64,000 bases of DNA, from contig NZ_VOLR01000019.1 in NCBI RefSeq assembly GCF_007954355.1, positions 1 to 64,000 of the forward strand. Reading direction: 5' to 3'. The translations under genes were made by a program, and so were the position numbers. Source of the DNA: Colwellia hornerae. GTDB lineage: Bacteria > Pseudomonadota > Gammaproteobacteria > Enterobacterales > Alteromonadaceae. The notes under the pieces were generated by a model. That model was not told where the DNA came from and made no database searches. It saw only the letters and a program-made list of their open reading frames with translations. Numbering within the stretch: the stretch's first letter is position 1; every line of letters starts with the position of its first letter. Below are positions 7,986 to 16,708 of the stretch, piece by piece.

Positions 7986-8828
7986 ATGGGAACTGAAAAT
8001 GCCCTTTATACAATTTTAGTAGAAAAAATTAAACAAGATGCGCTTGTACTTCCAACCTTACCAGAAATAGCATTAAAAGTGCGCCAAGCGGCGGATGACC
8101 CAGACATTAATTTAAATCAAATGAGTGATATTATTAGCCATGACCCTGCTTTATCTTTAGGGATGTTGAAAGTGGCTAATAGCGCTATTTTAGGACGCTC
8201 AGTTAAAGTTGAAACAGTCAATCAGGCTGTTACCCGTATTGGTTTACGTCAAATTAAAAGTATCGCAACAGCGATGGCATTAGAGCAAGTATTCATTTCT
8301 AAAAATGAAATAGTTTCAATGTATTTGAAAAAATCTTGGAATAAAACCGTTGACGTAGCCTCGGTTGCAATTAGTTTGATGACTTTTTACATGAAAGATC
8401 ATAAACATACATCATTAACTTTAGACACCTTAACATTAGCCGCCTTGGTACATAATATTGGTGTTTTACCCATTTTAACTGAAGCCGAAAATCATCCTGA
8501 TGTTTTCGCAAACCCGACTTTCTTACAACAAGCTATTGCTAAGCTAGCAGCGGATATTGGTGGCGAAGTTACTAAAGCATGGGGTTTCTCTGACGACTTT
8601 GTAAATTTGGTCACCGATTGGAGTGATTTAACGGTCTTACCACCCGAAACTCATTATTTGGACTTTATTCGAGCAGGTGCTATTTATCACGGTATTTTCA
8701 AAAATGTATCAACACGTGAAGTCTTATTAAAAAGTTATGTTAATAAAGGTATTTTACCTGAGATGAACTTTATGGATAGCGAAGAGTTTCAACAGATGTT
8801 TACTGATGTAAAAGCGATGTTTAGTTAA
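7986..8828 (+). CDS. HDOD domain protein
   Basis: A 280-residue protein made almost entirely of one HDOD domain (about 15-215): LPTLPEIALKVRQ, then ISHDPALSLGMLKVANSA and AVTRIGLRQIK. The position of the HD pair reads LVHNIG, so the His-Asp metal site of true HD hydrolases is missing, as is usual in HDOD proteins. Such proteins act in signalling, often with c-di-GMP or chemosensory circuits, without known catalysis. ATG 7986 follows AAGGTG. It is a single gene bounded by its own terminator. No partner is visible beside it; the specific role is unknown. Confidence 0.85.
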   Translation: MGTENALYTILVEKIKQDALVLPTLPEIALKVRQAADDPDINLNQMSDIISHDPALSLGMLKVANSAILGRSVKVETVNQAVTRIGLRQIKSIATAMALEQVFISKNEIVSMYLKKSWNKTVDVASVAISLMTFYMKDHKHTSLTLDTLTLAALVHNIGVLPILTEAENHPDVFANPTFLQQAIAKLAADIGGEVTKAWGFSDDFVNLVTDWSDLTVLPPETHYLDFIRAGAIYHGIFKNVSTREVLLKSYVNKGILPEMNFMDSEEFQQMFTDVKAMFS

Positions 8829-8851
8829 TAACAATAAATTATAGATAATAA

Positions 8852-8878
8852 AAAACCCTGAGAGATCAGGGTTTTTTT
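8852..8878. terminator. Bidirectional terminator between HDOD gene and tolC
   Basis: A 10-bp stem, AAAACCCTGA (8852-8861) with TCAGGGTTTT (8866-8875), GAGA loop, T tract after and A tract before. It serves both convergent genes. Confidence 0.9.
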
Positions 8879-8933
8879 ATATCTATAATTTGTTATATCA
8901 ACAACTAAGACTCAAAAAGCAAGTTTAATAAGT

Positions 8934-10295
8934 TTACTTAACGTCACTTAACCCTTGATTGATATTGATTAAGTCTTGCTCGCTAATTGTACCTGCTGCA
9001 CGTTTTAATGACAGAATTGACTGCACGTAGTTATAGCGTGTTGATGACAAGTTACGTTTCGCGTTGTATAAATTACGCGTGCTATCTAATACATCGACAA
9101 TAGTACGAGTACCAACTTCAAAACCGGCTTCGGTAGCTTTTAATGCACTATCAGCACTAACCACAGATTGCTCTAGCGCTTTTATGGCAGAAACAGCTGC
9201 AATAACCGTGTTATAAGCATTACGTGTATTACGAACAACATTACGATAAGTTAGTTCTAAATCTTGACTGGCAGCGACATAATTACTTTGTGCTTGGCGA
9301 ACAGCACTTGAGGTAGCTCCACCTGAATAAATAGGCACGTTTAACGTGATGCCGATAGACTGACTATCTAAGGCTGGGTTTTTAAAGGTGATATTGTTTA
9401 CTTCGTTATCTTGATCACTACTACCATAGCTGCCTGATAAACTTAATGTCGGGTAATGACCCGATCTGGCAATATTAATATTTTCTTTTGCAACATCAAC
9501 GGCTATTTTCTGGCTAATTAAGTCTAAATTTTTAGCTTCTGCTGTCTGTTGCCATTCGTTTGCACTGTCGGGTATAGGACGCGAGGTGCTAAAACGTTCG
9601 GTATTTAGAACACTTAAGTTTCTTGGATAAACATTGGTAATTACCCGTAAAGCTTCCTCGGCAGTAAAAACACTATTTTCGGCGCGAATTTCTGAGGTAA
9701 CAGCATTATCATATTGCGATTGTGCTTCATGCACATCAGTTACCGCTTTTAGACCAACAGAGTAACGTTGTTTTGTTTGCTCTAATTGACGCTCAATAGC
9801 AGCTTTTTCTGCTTTAGCAAAATCTAAATCGTCTTTAGCACTCAAAACATCAAAGTAAGCGGAAGTTACTCTTACAATCAATTCTTGTTTTGCTGCTTGA
9901 TAAGAAACATCACTGCGGTGTGCGGCTTTTTTGGCATTATCTAATCTTAACCAAGTACTATGATTGTACAACGGCATACTTAAACTCAGACCATAGCGTA
10001 AAGTATCAGATTTATTGGTCAATAATCGATTTGACGATTGTCCATCATCTGATGTCGGAATAAACTCACCTTCACTTTGTGTGTAGCTAGCTGCAGCACT
10101 AATTTCTGGTAACAAAACAGCTCTGGCTTGATCTATGCCTTCTTTTGATGCGTTAAATAAAGCTTTTGATCTCAATACGGTAGGATCATTTTTTTGTGCT
10201 TGTTGGTAAACGCTCAATAAATCTTCAGCGTTAACTAACGTAGTATTAGTTACACAAACCAAACCAATGATCAGTGCCGTAATTGTTTTCTTCAT
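8934..10295 (-). CDS. tolC: Outer membrane efflux channel TolC
   Basis: TolC forms the trimeric outer-membrane and periplasmic tunnel used by RND, ABC and MFS pumps and type I secretion. The 453-residue protein has a Sec signal peptide (cleavage likely after VNA, about residue 23), then two repeats of coiled-coil and strand segments typical of the OEP family. Signature stretches include SLSMPLYNHSTW, QRYSVGLKAVTDVHEAQ and GTRTIVDVLDSTRNLYNA. It is divergent from nudF, the same arrangement as E. coli tolC/nudF. Confidence 0.94.
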   Translation of the reverse strand: MKKTITALIIGLVCVTNTTLVNAEDLLSVYQQAQKNDPTVLRSKALFNASKEGIDQARAVLLPEISAAASYTQSEGEFIPTSDDGQSSNRLLTNKSDTLRYGLSLSMPLYNHSTWLRLDNAKKAAHRSDVSYQAAKQELIVRVTSAYFDVLSAKDDLDFAKAEKAAIERQLEQTKQRYSVGLKAVTDVHEAQSQYDNAVTSEIRAENSVFTAEEALRVITNVYPRNLSVLNTERFSTSRPIPDSANEWQQTAEAKNLDLISQKIAVDVAKENINIARSGHYPTLSLSGSYGSSDQDNEVNNITFKNPALDSQSIGITLNVPIYSGGATSSAVRQAQSNYVAASQDLELTYRNVVRNTRNAYNTVIAAVSAIKALEQSVVSADSALKATEAGFEVGTRTIVDVLDSTRNLYNAKRNLSSTRYNYVQSILSLKRAAGTISEQDLININQGLSDVK

Positions 10296-10492
10296 GAGTG
10301 AGCTATTCCTTTGAGTGTGCCATGTACGCTATATTATTATGTTACTATCGTATCTTGATTTTCGAATTAGCTAAATATAATAAGTGTTTGCGGATGCATT
10401 CTAGTGTAACAAAATGTTTTATGCTAGTGGTGCTTTTCCTATAATATTTTCATTTGTTTAAAGTAATTAATATAGGAAATAAAAGCCAGTCA

Positions 10493-11131
10493 ATGGATAA
10501 AAAAAATACAAATTCATCACAGTTTTCGCATAAAGATGTCACCATTTATCAACAAGAAACGTGCTACCAAGGTGTTTTTAAAATGGATGAATATCAGCTT
10601 AGTCATCGCTTATTTGATGGTGGTGAAAGTAAGATACTAAGACGAGAAGTCTTTGAACGAGGTCATGCAGTTGTCGTCATACCTTATGATGCCGCGAATG
10701 ACCGCGTAGTGTTAATTGAGCAATTTCGAGTTGGCGCTATTGGTCAAGGAGATACCCCATGGCTATTAGAATTTGTCGCTGGTATGTTCGGCGAGGGCGA
10801 ATCTCCTATTGAGGTTGCTATACGCGAAGCTAAAGAAGAAGCCGACTTAACGTTAAAGCCAAGTCAGCTAGATAAGGTATTAGAATATTTTTCAAGTCCT
10901 GGTGGTATGAGCGAAGTTATACACTTGTATGTCGCTAATGTTGATAGTGAAAATGTTTCAGGTGTGCACGGTTTAGAGAGTGAAAGTGAAGATATTTTGT
11001 TACATGTTATGCCAAGAGAGCAAGCCATGTCGCTTTTAGAAAACGGAAAAATCACCAATGCAGCAACGATAATTGGGTTACAATGGCTACAAAATAACTT
11101 TCATCAACTACAGCAGAAATGGTCTTCGTAA
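10493..11131 (+). CDS. nudF: ADP-ribose diphosphatase NudF
   Basis: NudF splits ADP-ribose to AMP and ribose 5-phosphate. The 212-residue protein aligns with E. coli NudF (RREVFERGHAVVVIP, SPGGMSE, NAATIIGLQWLQ). The Nudix box runs from GMFGEGE to REAKEEADL. Its last conserved Gly is Asp here (EEADL for EEAGL), while the metal-binding Glu residues are kept. ATG 10493 fits the family start; a TTG at 10454 is possible but unconserved. It is the first gene of nudF-yqiB-cpdA-yqiA-parE; the next ATG follows its stop codon directly. Confidence 0.93.
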   Translation: MDKKNTNSSQFSHKDVTIYQQETCYQGVFKMDEYQLSHRLFDGGESKILRREVFERGHAVVVIPYDAANDRVVLIEQFRVGAIGQGDTPWLLEFVAGMFGEGESPIEVAIREAKEEADLTLKPSQLDKVLEYFSSPGGMSEVIHLYVANVDSENVSGVHGLESESEDILLHVMPREQAMSLLENGKITNAATIIGLQWLQNNFHQLQQKWSS

Positions 11132-11641
11132 ATGATAAAGCAAAGTAAAAAATATCAGCCAAGGTTATCAACCTTAATGAATCTTTGTGAAGTTAACTAT
11201 ATGTTTTTAATTCGCTTACTCGCCAGTCATAACGATGAAGAGGCTGTTGGTGATGAGCGTTGCTTTTTTATTTCTGACTTTTTATCATACAATATAAAAA
11301 TACTTGAAATTACCCGCTACACCAGCTTAGTGAGTATCTGTCAAGAACTGCCTAAGACAAAACGAGCAACAGCGGTGGAAGAAAATAGCGTAGACAATAA
11401 CGATAATAAAACAGTATTTGACCACATTTTACGTCCTAAAATGACTATCCGTTTATATCATGATGCTCGAATGGCGGAAGTGATCAGTAATCAGGATATC
11501 AAACAAGTTAAACCTCGTTATGATTACCCCAATAGCAAAATGCATTTACCTGATGAAAAAGAACAAATTAATCAGTTCCTTAAAGAATGGCTGCAACTTT
11601 GTTTAAAGTTAGGTCAAGTCAACTTATCACTTTTTGAGTAA
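11132..11641 (+). CDS. yqiB: DUF1249 family protein YqiB
   Basis: A 169-residue soluble protein of the DUF1249 family, identified by the start MNLCEVNYMFLIRLL after a short leader, by the segment RLYHDARMAEVI, and by its place between nudF and cpdA as in E. coli. It is acidic in the middle and has no membrane segments. Its function is unknown. ATG 11132 directly abuts the nudF stop codon, so translation is probably coupled. Confidence 0.85.
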   Translation: MIKQSKKYQPRLSTLMNLCEVNYMFLIRLLASHNDEEAVGDERCFFISDFLSYNIKILEITRYTSLVSICQELPKTKRATAVEENSVDNNDNKTVFDHILRPKMTIRLYHDARMAEVISNQDIKQVKPRYDYPNSKMHLPDEKEQINQFLKEWLQLCLKLGQVNLSLFE

Positions 11642-11646
11642 TTCTT

Positions 11647-12408
11647 TTGTCTTCTACTTTTAAAATTGCTCAAATAAGCGATTGCCATTTATTTTCTAAA
11701 ACCGATGGTTTGCATCATGGTGCTAATGTGTACCATAATTTAGTTACTGTTTTACACGAGATTGAAAATCAGCATCTAGTCGATGCTATTGTATTCACTG
11801 GTGATATTACTCAAGACCATAGTGAAAAGTCATATCAACTTTTTGTTAGAGCTGTGGTTGATAGTGGCATAACTGTGCCTTTTTATTATTTGGCGGGCAA
11901 CCATGATGAACATGAGTTACTGGATAAATACTTATCTGTCCCGCCTTTTAATGGTAAAAAAGTCCTTAACGAGCAATTTTGGCAAATTGTTTTACTTAAC
12001 AGTAAAAGTGCGACACCGAAAGGTCACGTAACCTCAAGCGATTTGTGTGCATTTGAGTCAATCGTTGATGGTAAAAAACATCAATTGCTGATGATGCATC
12101 ATCATCCATTAGATGTTGGCTACTTTATTGATGAACACGGTTTAGAAAATCAAGCCGAGTTTTGGCAAACGATTAATAAGTTCTCGAGTATTAAAGCCAT
12201 TACTTGTGGCCATGTGCATCAAGCGTTAACCTTGTATTCAGACCATTCATCAGCCATACCATTATTTACCTGTCCGGCTACTTCGATTCAATTTGACACG
12301 AATAAAAGCGCTGGTGCTTCAAATGGCCAAGGAGCAGGATATCGTGTTTTTTCGTTATTTACTGATGGAAAAATAAAGTCGGACAGCTATTTTTTAATAA
12401 AGGAATAA
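11647..12408 (+). CDS. cpdA: 3',5'-cyclic-AMP phosphodiesterase CpdA
   Basis: CpdA hydrolyses cAMP and so tunes CRP-dependent regulation. The 253-residue protein is a class III metallophosphoesterase with the metal motifs in order: QISDCHLF, TGDITQD, AGNHDEHE, MMHHHPLD and CGHVHQ. The start is TTG at 11647 (MSSTFKIAQISD), five bases after the yqiB stop; no ATG precedes the first metal motif. It lies in the nudF-parE cluster. Confidence 0.92.
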   Translation: MSSTFKIAQISDCHLFSKTDGLHHGANVYHNLVTVLHEIENQHLVDAIVFTGDITQDHSEKSYQLFVRAVVDSGITVPFYYLAGNHDEHELLDKYLSVPPFNGKKVLNEQFWQIVLLNSKSATPKGHVTSSDLCAFESIVDGKKHQLLMMHHHPLDVGYFIDEHGLENQAEFWQTINKFSSIKAITCGHVHQALTLYSDHSSAIPLFTCPATSIQFDTNKSAGASNGQGAGYRVFSLFTDGKIKSDSYFLIKE

Positions 12409-12409
12409 A

Positions 12410-13009
12410 ATGTCTAAGCAGATTAATATTTTATATCTACATGGTTTTAATTCATCGCCACAATCGATGAAAGCGCAACTGACAAAGCAATACTTTAATG
12501 AACATTTTCCCGAAGTCTCATTTTTTAGCCCTCAGTTAGCTTCGTCACCAACGACTGTTATTGAACAGTTAACGACATTAATTGACTCAAAAAGTGATAA
12601 AAAAAATATTTGGTGTTTTATTGGTTCATCGCTAGGTGGATATTTTTCAACGTATTTATCAGAAAAATATCAAGGTAAAGCGGTATTAATTAATCCGGCA
12701 GTTAAGCCTTTTGAGTTATTAACCGATTATTTAGGTGAACAAACTAATCCTTATACCAAGGACGTTTATTACATTGAAAAACACTTTATCGAGACATTAA
12801 AAAACCTTGAACAACAATTTATTTCAAAAAATAATTACTTGGTCATGGTACAAACAGGCGATGAAGTGTTAGATTATCAAAAAGCTGTCGATAAATATCG
12901 CGACTGCCAAATAATTGTCCAGCAAGGCGGGGATCACAGCTTTATTGATTACTCGAAAGTGTTACCTAAAATTGCGATGTTTTTTAATCTATACCCACCG
13001 AGTCAATAA
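12410..13009 (+). CDS. yqiA: Esterase YqiA
   Basis: A 199-residue alpha/beta hydrolase. The opening YLHGFNSSP, the nucleophile elbow GSSLGG (Ser at about residue 74) and the C-terminal GGDHSF supply the catalytic triad expected for the YqiA esterase family. The start is ATG at 12410, one base after the cpdA stop, with GGAATAA upstream. The physiological substrate is unknown. Its place before parE is the E. coli order. Confidence 0.9.
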   Translation: MSKQINILYLHGFNSSPQSMKAQLTKQYFNEHFPEVSFFSPQLASSPTTVIEQLTTLIDSKSDKKNIWCFIGSSLGGYFSTYLSEKYQGKAVLINPAVKPFELLTDYLGEQTNPYTKDVYYIEKHFIETLKNLEQQFISKNNYLVMVQTGDEVLDYQKAVDKYRDCQIIVQQGGDHSFIDYSKVLPKIAMFFNLYPPSQ

Positions 13010-13066
13010 AGTAGACCGATAGGTATTAAAACATTTTTTAATCATAATCATTATTAGAATAGTTAA

Positions 13067-14953
13067 ATGAGCGAACAATATAATTCAGACTCCATTGAAG
13101 TTCTCAGTGGTTTAGACCCAGTACGACATCGTCCAGGTATGTACACAGATACATCTCGCCCCAATCATTTAGGCCAAGAAGTTATTGATAACTCGGTCGA
13201 TGAGGCTTTGGCCGGACATGCGCAAAATATCACTGTAGTGCTTGATAAAGACCAATCACTCGAAATTATTGATGATGGTCGAGGCATGCCAACCGATATT
13301 CATCCAGAAGAAGGCGTTTCAGGTGTTGAGCTTATTTTTTGTAAACTTCATGCCGGCGGTAAGTTTTCCAATAAAAACTATCAATTTTCTGGTGGTTTGC
13401 ATGGTGTTGGTATTTCTGTTGTTAACGCACTTTCTACGCGCGTTGATGTTTCGGTACGCCGTGACAGTAAAGTCTATGAAATGGCCTTTGAGCATGGTGA
13501 AAAAGTTGAAGAATTGCATGAAACGGGGACGGTTGGTCGAAGAAATACCGGTTCACGGGTAAAATTTTGGCCTGATCCTAAATATTTTGACTCAGCAAAT
13601 TTTTCAGTGCGTCGCTTAGTACATTTATTAAAAGCGAAAGCTGTTTTATGTCCAGGCTTGACCATTAAGTTTCATGACAAAAATGAAGATAAAAAATATC
13701 AATGGTATTACGAAGATGGCTTAGTCGACTACCTTAAAGATTCTCTTAAAACCTGTATTTGTTTACCTGAAGACCCTTTTGTCGGTACTTTTTCTTCTTC
13801 GCATGAAACAGCAGATTGGGCGGTAACTTGGCTCTCTGAAGGTGGAGAGGGGATTGGAGAGAGTTATGTTAATTTGATCCCAACCATTCAAGGAGGTACT
13901 CATGTTAACGGTTTACGCCAAGGTTTATTGGAGTCAATGCGAGAGTTTTGTGAATTTAGAAACCTCATTCCTCGTGGTGTTAAATTAACACCAGATGATA
14001 TATGGGACAAATGTTCATATATTTTATCGGTTAAAATGCAAGAACCCCAATTTGCTGGACAAACTAAAGAACGTTTATCTTCTCGCCAATGTGCTGCTTT
14101 TGTTACTGGCGTGGTAAAAGATTCCTTTAGTTTATGGCTAAATGAACACACCGAGATAGCAGAAAATCTTGCTGAATTTTGTATTTCAAACGCTCAGCGT
14201 CGTTTACGTGCTAGTAAAAAAATTATTCGTAAAAAAGTGACTCAAGGGCCTGCTTTACCTGGGAAATTAACCGATTGTGGCAGCCAAGATATCGCTCGTA
14301 CAGAACTTTTTTTAGTGGAAGGTGACTCGGCGGGAGGTAGTGCTAAACAAGCGAGAGATCGTGAGTTTCAGGCGATCATGCCGCTTAGAGGTAAAATTTT
14401 AAATACTTGGGAAGTAGACTCCGGACAAATACTTGCCTCACAAGAGGTCCATGATATTTCGGTGGCATTAGGCATCGATCCCGATAGCGATGATTTGTCA
14501 GAATTGCGCTACGGTAAAATTTGTATTCTTGCTGATGCTGACTCTGATGGTCTACATATCGCGACTTTATTGTGTGCTTTATTCATGCAACACTTTTTAC
14601 CCTTAGTACAGCGCGGTCATGTTTATGTGGCGATGCCGCCACTTTACCGTATCGATGTCGGTAAAGAAGTTTTCTATGCCTTAGATGAAGCCGAAAAAGA
14701 CGGTGTTCTAGACCGAATAGAAGCTGAGAAAAAACGTGGTAAAGTCAATGTGCAACGTTTTAAAGGCTTGGGTGAAATGAATCCTTTGCAACTACGCGAA
14801 ACGACTATGGATCCAAATACGCGTCGTTTAGTGCAATTAACGGTAGATGAACACTCTGAAACGATGGAACTTATGGATATGCTGCTGTCAAAAAAACGTA
14901 GCCCAGATAGAAAAACATGGCTGCAAAGTAAAGGCGATATGGTAGAGATCTAG
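13067..14953 (+). CDS. parE: DNA topoisomerase IV subunit B ParE
   Basis: ParE is the ATPase subunit of topoisomerase IV, which unlinks replicated chromosomes together with ParC (not in this window). The 628-residue protein has the GHKL ATPase motifs (EVIDNSVDEALAG, DDGRGMP, GGLHGVGISVVNALS), the transducer domain and the TOPRIM metal site (EGDSAGGSAKQ, DADSDGLH). The last gene of the nudF cluster, it is followed by a strong terminator. Confidence 0.96.
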   Translation: MSEQYNSDSIEVLSGLDPVRHRPGMYTDTSRPNHLGQEVIDNSVDEALAGHAQNITVVLDKDQSLEIIDDGRGMPTDIHPEEGVSGVELIFCKLHAGGKFSNKNYQFSGGLHGVGISVVNALSTRVDVSVRRDSKVYEMAFEHGEKVEELHETGTVGRRNTGSRVKFWPDPKYFDSANFSVRRLVHLLKAKAVLCPGLTIKFHDKNEDKKYQWYYEDGLVDYLKDSLKTCICLPEDPFVGTFSSSHETADWAVTWLSEGGEGIGESYVNLIPTIQGGTHVNGLRQGLLESMREFCEFRNLIPRGVKLTPDDIWDKCSYILSVKMQEPQFAGQTKERLSSRQCAAFVTGVVKDSFSLWLNEHTEIAENLAEFCISNAQRRLRASKKIIRKKVTQGPALPGKLTDCGSQDIARTELFLVEGDSAGGSAKQARDREFQAIMPLRGKILNTWEVDSGQILASQEVHDISVALGIDPDSDDLSELRYGKICILADADSDGLHIATLLCALFMQHFLPLVQRGHVYVAMPPLYRIDVGKEVFYALDEAEKDGVLDRIEAEKKRGKVNVQRFKGLGEMNPLQLRETTMDPNTRRLVQLTVDEHSETMELMDMLLSKKRSPDRKTWLQSKGDMVEI

Positions 14954-14974
14954 TAAGCTTAGTTTTTGAGAATT

Positions 14975-15003
14975 AAAGCATGAGTTAACTCATGCTTTTT
15001 TTT
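14975..15003 (+). terminator. Terminator after parE
   Basis: A near-continuous palindrome, AAAGCATGAGTT/AACTCATGCTTT (14975-14998), folds with a TTAA loop and runs into eight T residues. It ends the nudF-parE transcript. Confidence 0.9.
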
Positions 15004-15063
15004 GCTCATTTTTTCTATAACTTAATTTATTTGAACGCTGCATTTGCATATTCTCTCGTTATG

Positions 15064-15109
15064 AAATAACATATGTTTTTTCATATATATGTAAAGTCAT
15101 ATGTTATTT
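15064..15109 (+). promoter_or_regulatory. Palindromic operator, probable ArsR binding region
   Basis: Two perfect 12-bp arms, AAATAACATATG (15064-15075) and CATATGTTATTT (15098-15109), flank an inner near-palindrome CATATATATG at about 15082-15091. It lies 60-105 bases before arsR. AT-rich CATATG-type dyads are typical of ArsR-family operators. Autoregulation with release on As(III) binding is inferred. The promoter hexamers are not distinct enough to assign. Confidence 0.65.
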
Positions 15110-15168
15110 GTATATTGTTATTTTATGTATGTTTCAAATAAACGTTCGGATAATTACTGTCACCATTT

Positions 15169-15525
15169 ATGAATAATGCTACAGCGGTTCAATTTTTTAA
15201 AAATTTAGCGGATGATACTCGGCTAAAAATTATTTTACTCATACAGATGGAAAAGGAACTGTGTGTCTGTGAATTAACGACCGCATTGTCTCTATCCCAA
15301 CCTAAAATATCACGTCATATTGCCCAACTTAAATTGCATAAACTTCTCTGCGAACGAAAAGTAGGGCGCTGGGTTTTTTATAGTCTCGTTGATGAAATGC
15401 CACTTTGGCAAAAAGAAGTCATCGAGTTATCGTGTCTTAACAATCAAGTATATTTAACCGCATGTATAACTAACCTTATTGAAATGGGCAATCGTCCAAG
15501 CAGACAGCAAAAATGTTGCGAATAA
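15169..15525 (+). CDS. arsR: ArsR family arsenic-responsive repressor
   Basis: A 118-residue winged-helix SmtB/ArsR repressor. The metalloid-sensing pair is present as ELCVCEL (Cys32, Cys34) at the start of the DNA-binding helix region, followed by the recognition segment SLSQPKISRHIAQLK. A further Cys pair sits at the extreme C-terminus (KCCE). A dyad operator lies upstream and GAPDH begins 22 bases downstream, so it is read as the autoregulated first gene of an arsenate-resistance operon. Confidence 0.9.
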   Translation: MNNATAVQFFKNLADDTRLKIILLIQMEKELCVCELTTALSLSQPKISRHIAQLKLHKLLCERKVGRWVFYSLVDEMPLWQKEVIELSCLNNQVYLTACITNLIEMGNRPSRQQKCCE

Positions 15526-15547
15526 GATTAATAAATAGGAATAAATC

Positions 15548-16573
15548 ATGACAATCAAAGTAGGTATTAACGGCTTTGGCCGTATCGGACGTTTAGTTTT
15601 ACGAGCGGCATGGCAATGGCCAGAAATAGAGTTTATTCAAATTAATGATCCCGCCGGTGACGCTAAAACATTAGCACACTTACTGAATTTTGATTCTGTT
15701 CACGGTCGTTGGAAGTTTGATGCTCAAGTCGATAATAATCAAATGATGGTCTGTGATGAAGACGGTGAACATACCATTAACATTAGCCATAATTTAACCA
15801 TAGCTCAAACAGATTGGTCACAATGTGATGTTGTTGTTGAAGCCTCTGGTGTGATGAAAACAACTAAACTATTAAATGCTTATTTAGCACAAGGTGTTAA
15901 ACGGGTTATGGTTACTGCACCCGTAAAGGAAGAGGGGACTTTAAATATTGTTATGGGCGTTAATCATCACCTCTATAACAAAACAGAGCATAAAATTGTC
16001 ACTGCCGCTTCTTGTACCACTAATTGTTTAGCGCCAGTGGTAAAAGTTCTCCAAGACAGTGTTGGTATTAAACACGGTAGCATGACCACTATCCATGATA
16101 TCACTAATACGCAAACTATCCTTGATGCACCCCATAAAGATTTACGTCGAGCGCGAGCTTGTGGTCAAAGTTTAATACCAACCACGACTGGATCTGCAAC
16201 CGCTATTACCCATATTTTTCCCGAACTTAAGGGTAAATTAAATGGTCATGCTGTGCGAGTTCCGTTAGCGAATGCCTCAATAACTGACTGTGTCTTTGAG
16301 CTAAATAGAGCCGTAACAGTTAAAGAAATTAATCAATTAATGGCTACTGCAGCGCAAGGAGAGCTAAAAGATATACTTGGCTATGAAGAACGTCCGCTAG
16401 TATCTGTTGATTATAAAACGGATCCACGTTCATGCATTGTTGATGCGTTATCAACTATGGTTGTTAACGATACCCAATTAAAAATGTACTTGTGGTATGA
16501 CAACGAATGGGGCTATGCCAATCGAGCTGCAGAGTTAATGTTATTAGTTGGACGTTCTGATATTAATAACTAG
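15548..16573 (+). CDS. ArsJ-associated glyceraldehyde-3-phosphate dehydrogenase
   Basis: A 341-residue GAPDH with the NAD-binding start [15 protein letters not shown], catalytic Cys156 in AASCTTNC, and [11 protein letters not shown] near the C-terminus. Between arsR and arsJ it is the dedicated paralogue known from such operons. With arsenate in place of phosphate it forms 1-arseno-3-phosphoglycerate, which ArsJ exports. ATG 15548 follows AGGAATAAATC. Whether it also serves glycolysis cannot be told from sequence; the operon position argues for the detoxification role. Confidence 0.92.
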   Translation: MTIKVGINGFGRIGRLVLRAAWQWPEIEFIQINDPAGDAKTLAHLLNFDSVHGRWKFDAQVDNNQMMVCDEDGEHTINISHNLTIAQTDWSQCDVVVEASGVMKTTKLLNAYLAQGVKRVMVTAPVKEEGTLNIVMGVNHHLYNKTEHKIVTAASCTTNCLAPVVKVLQDSVGIKHGSMTTIHDITNTQTILDAPHKDLRRARACGQSLIPTTTGSATAITHIFPELKGKLNGHAVRVPLANASITDCVFELNRAVTVKEINQLMATAAQGELKDILGYEERPLVSVDYKTDPRSCIVDALSTMVVNDTQLKMYLWYDNEWGYANRAAELMLLVGRSDINN

Positions 16574-16708
16574 TACCTAGAATCTTGATAGACTGAAGCT
16601 AACGTTTTTAAACGAATAATAACCTTGGCGTCAGTCTACTATGAATACTCTCGATGATTGATCGGCATACGCCAACATCAATTGCAAAATACCATCACTG
16701 GTACCTTT

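Noticed and set aside
13242-13562. A 106-codon frame inside parE
   Set aside because: It is a shifted-frame shadow of the highly conserved ParE ATPase domain.
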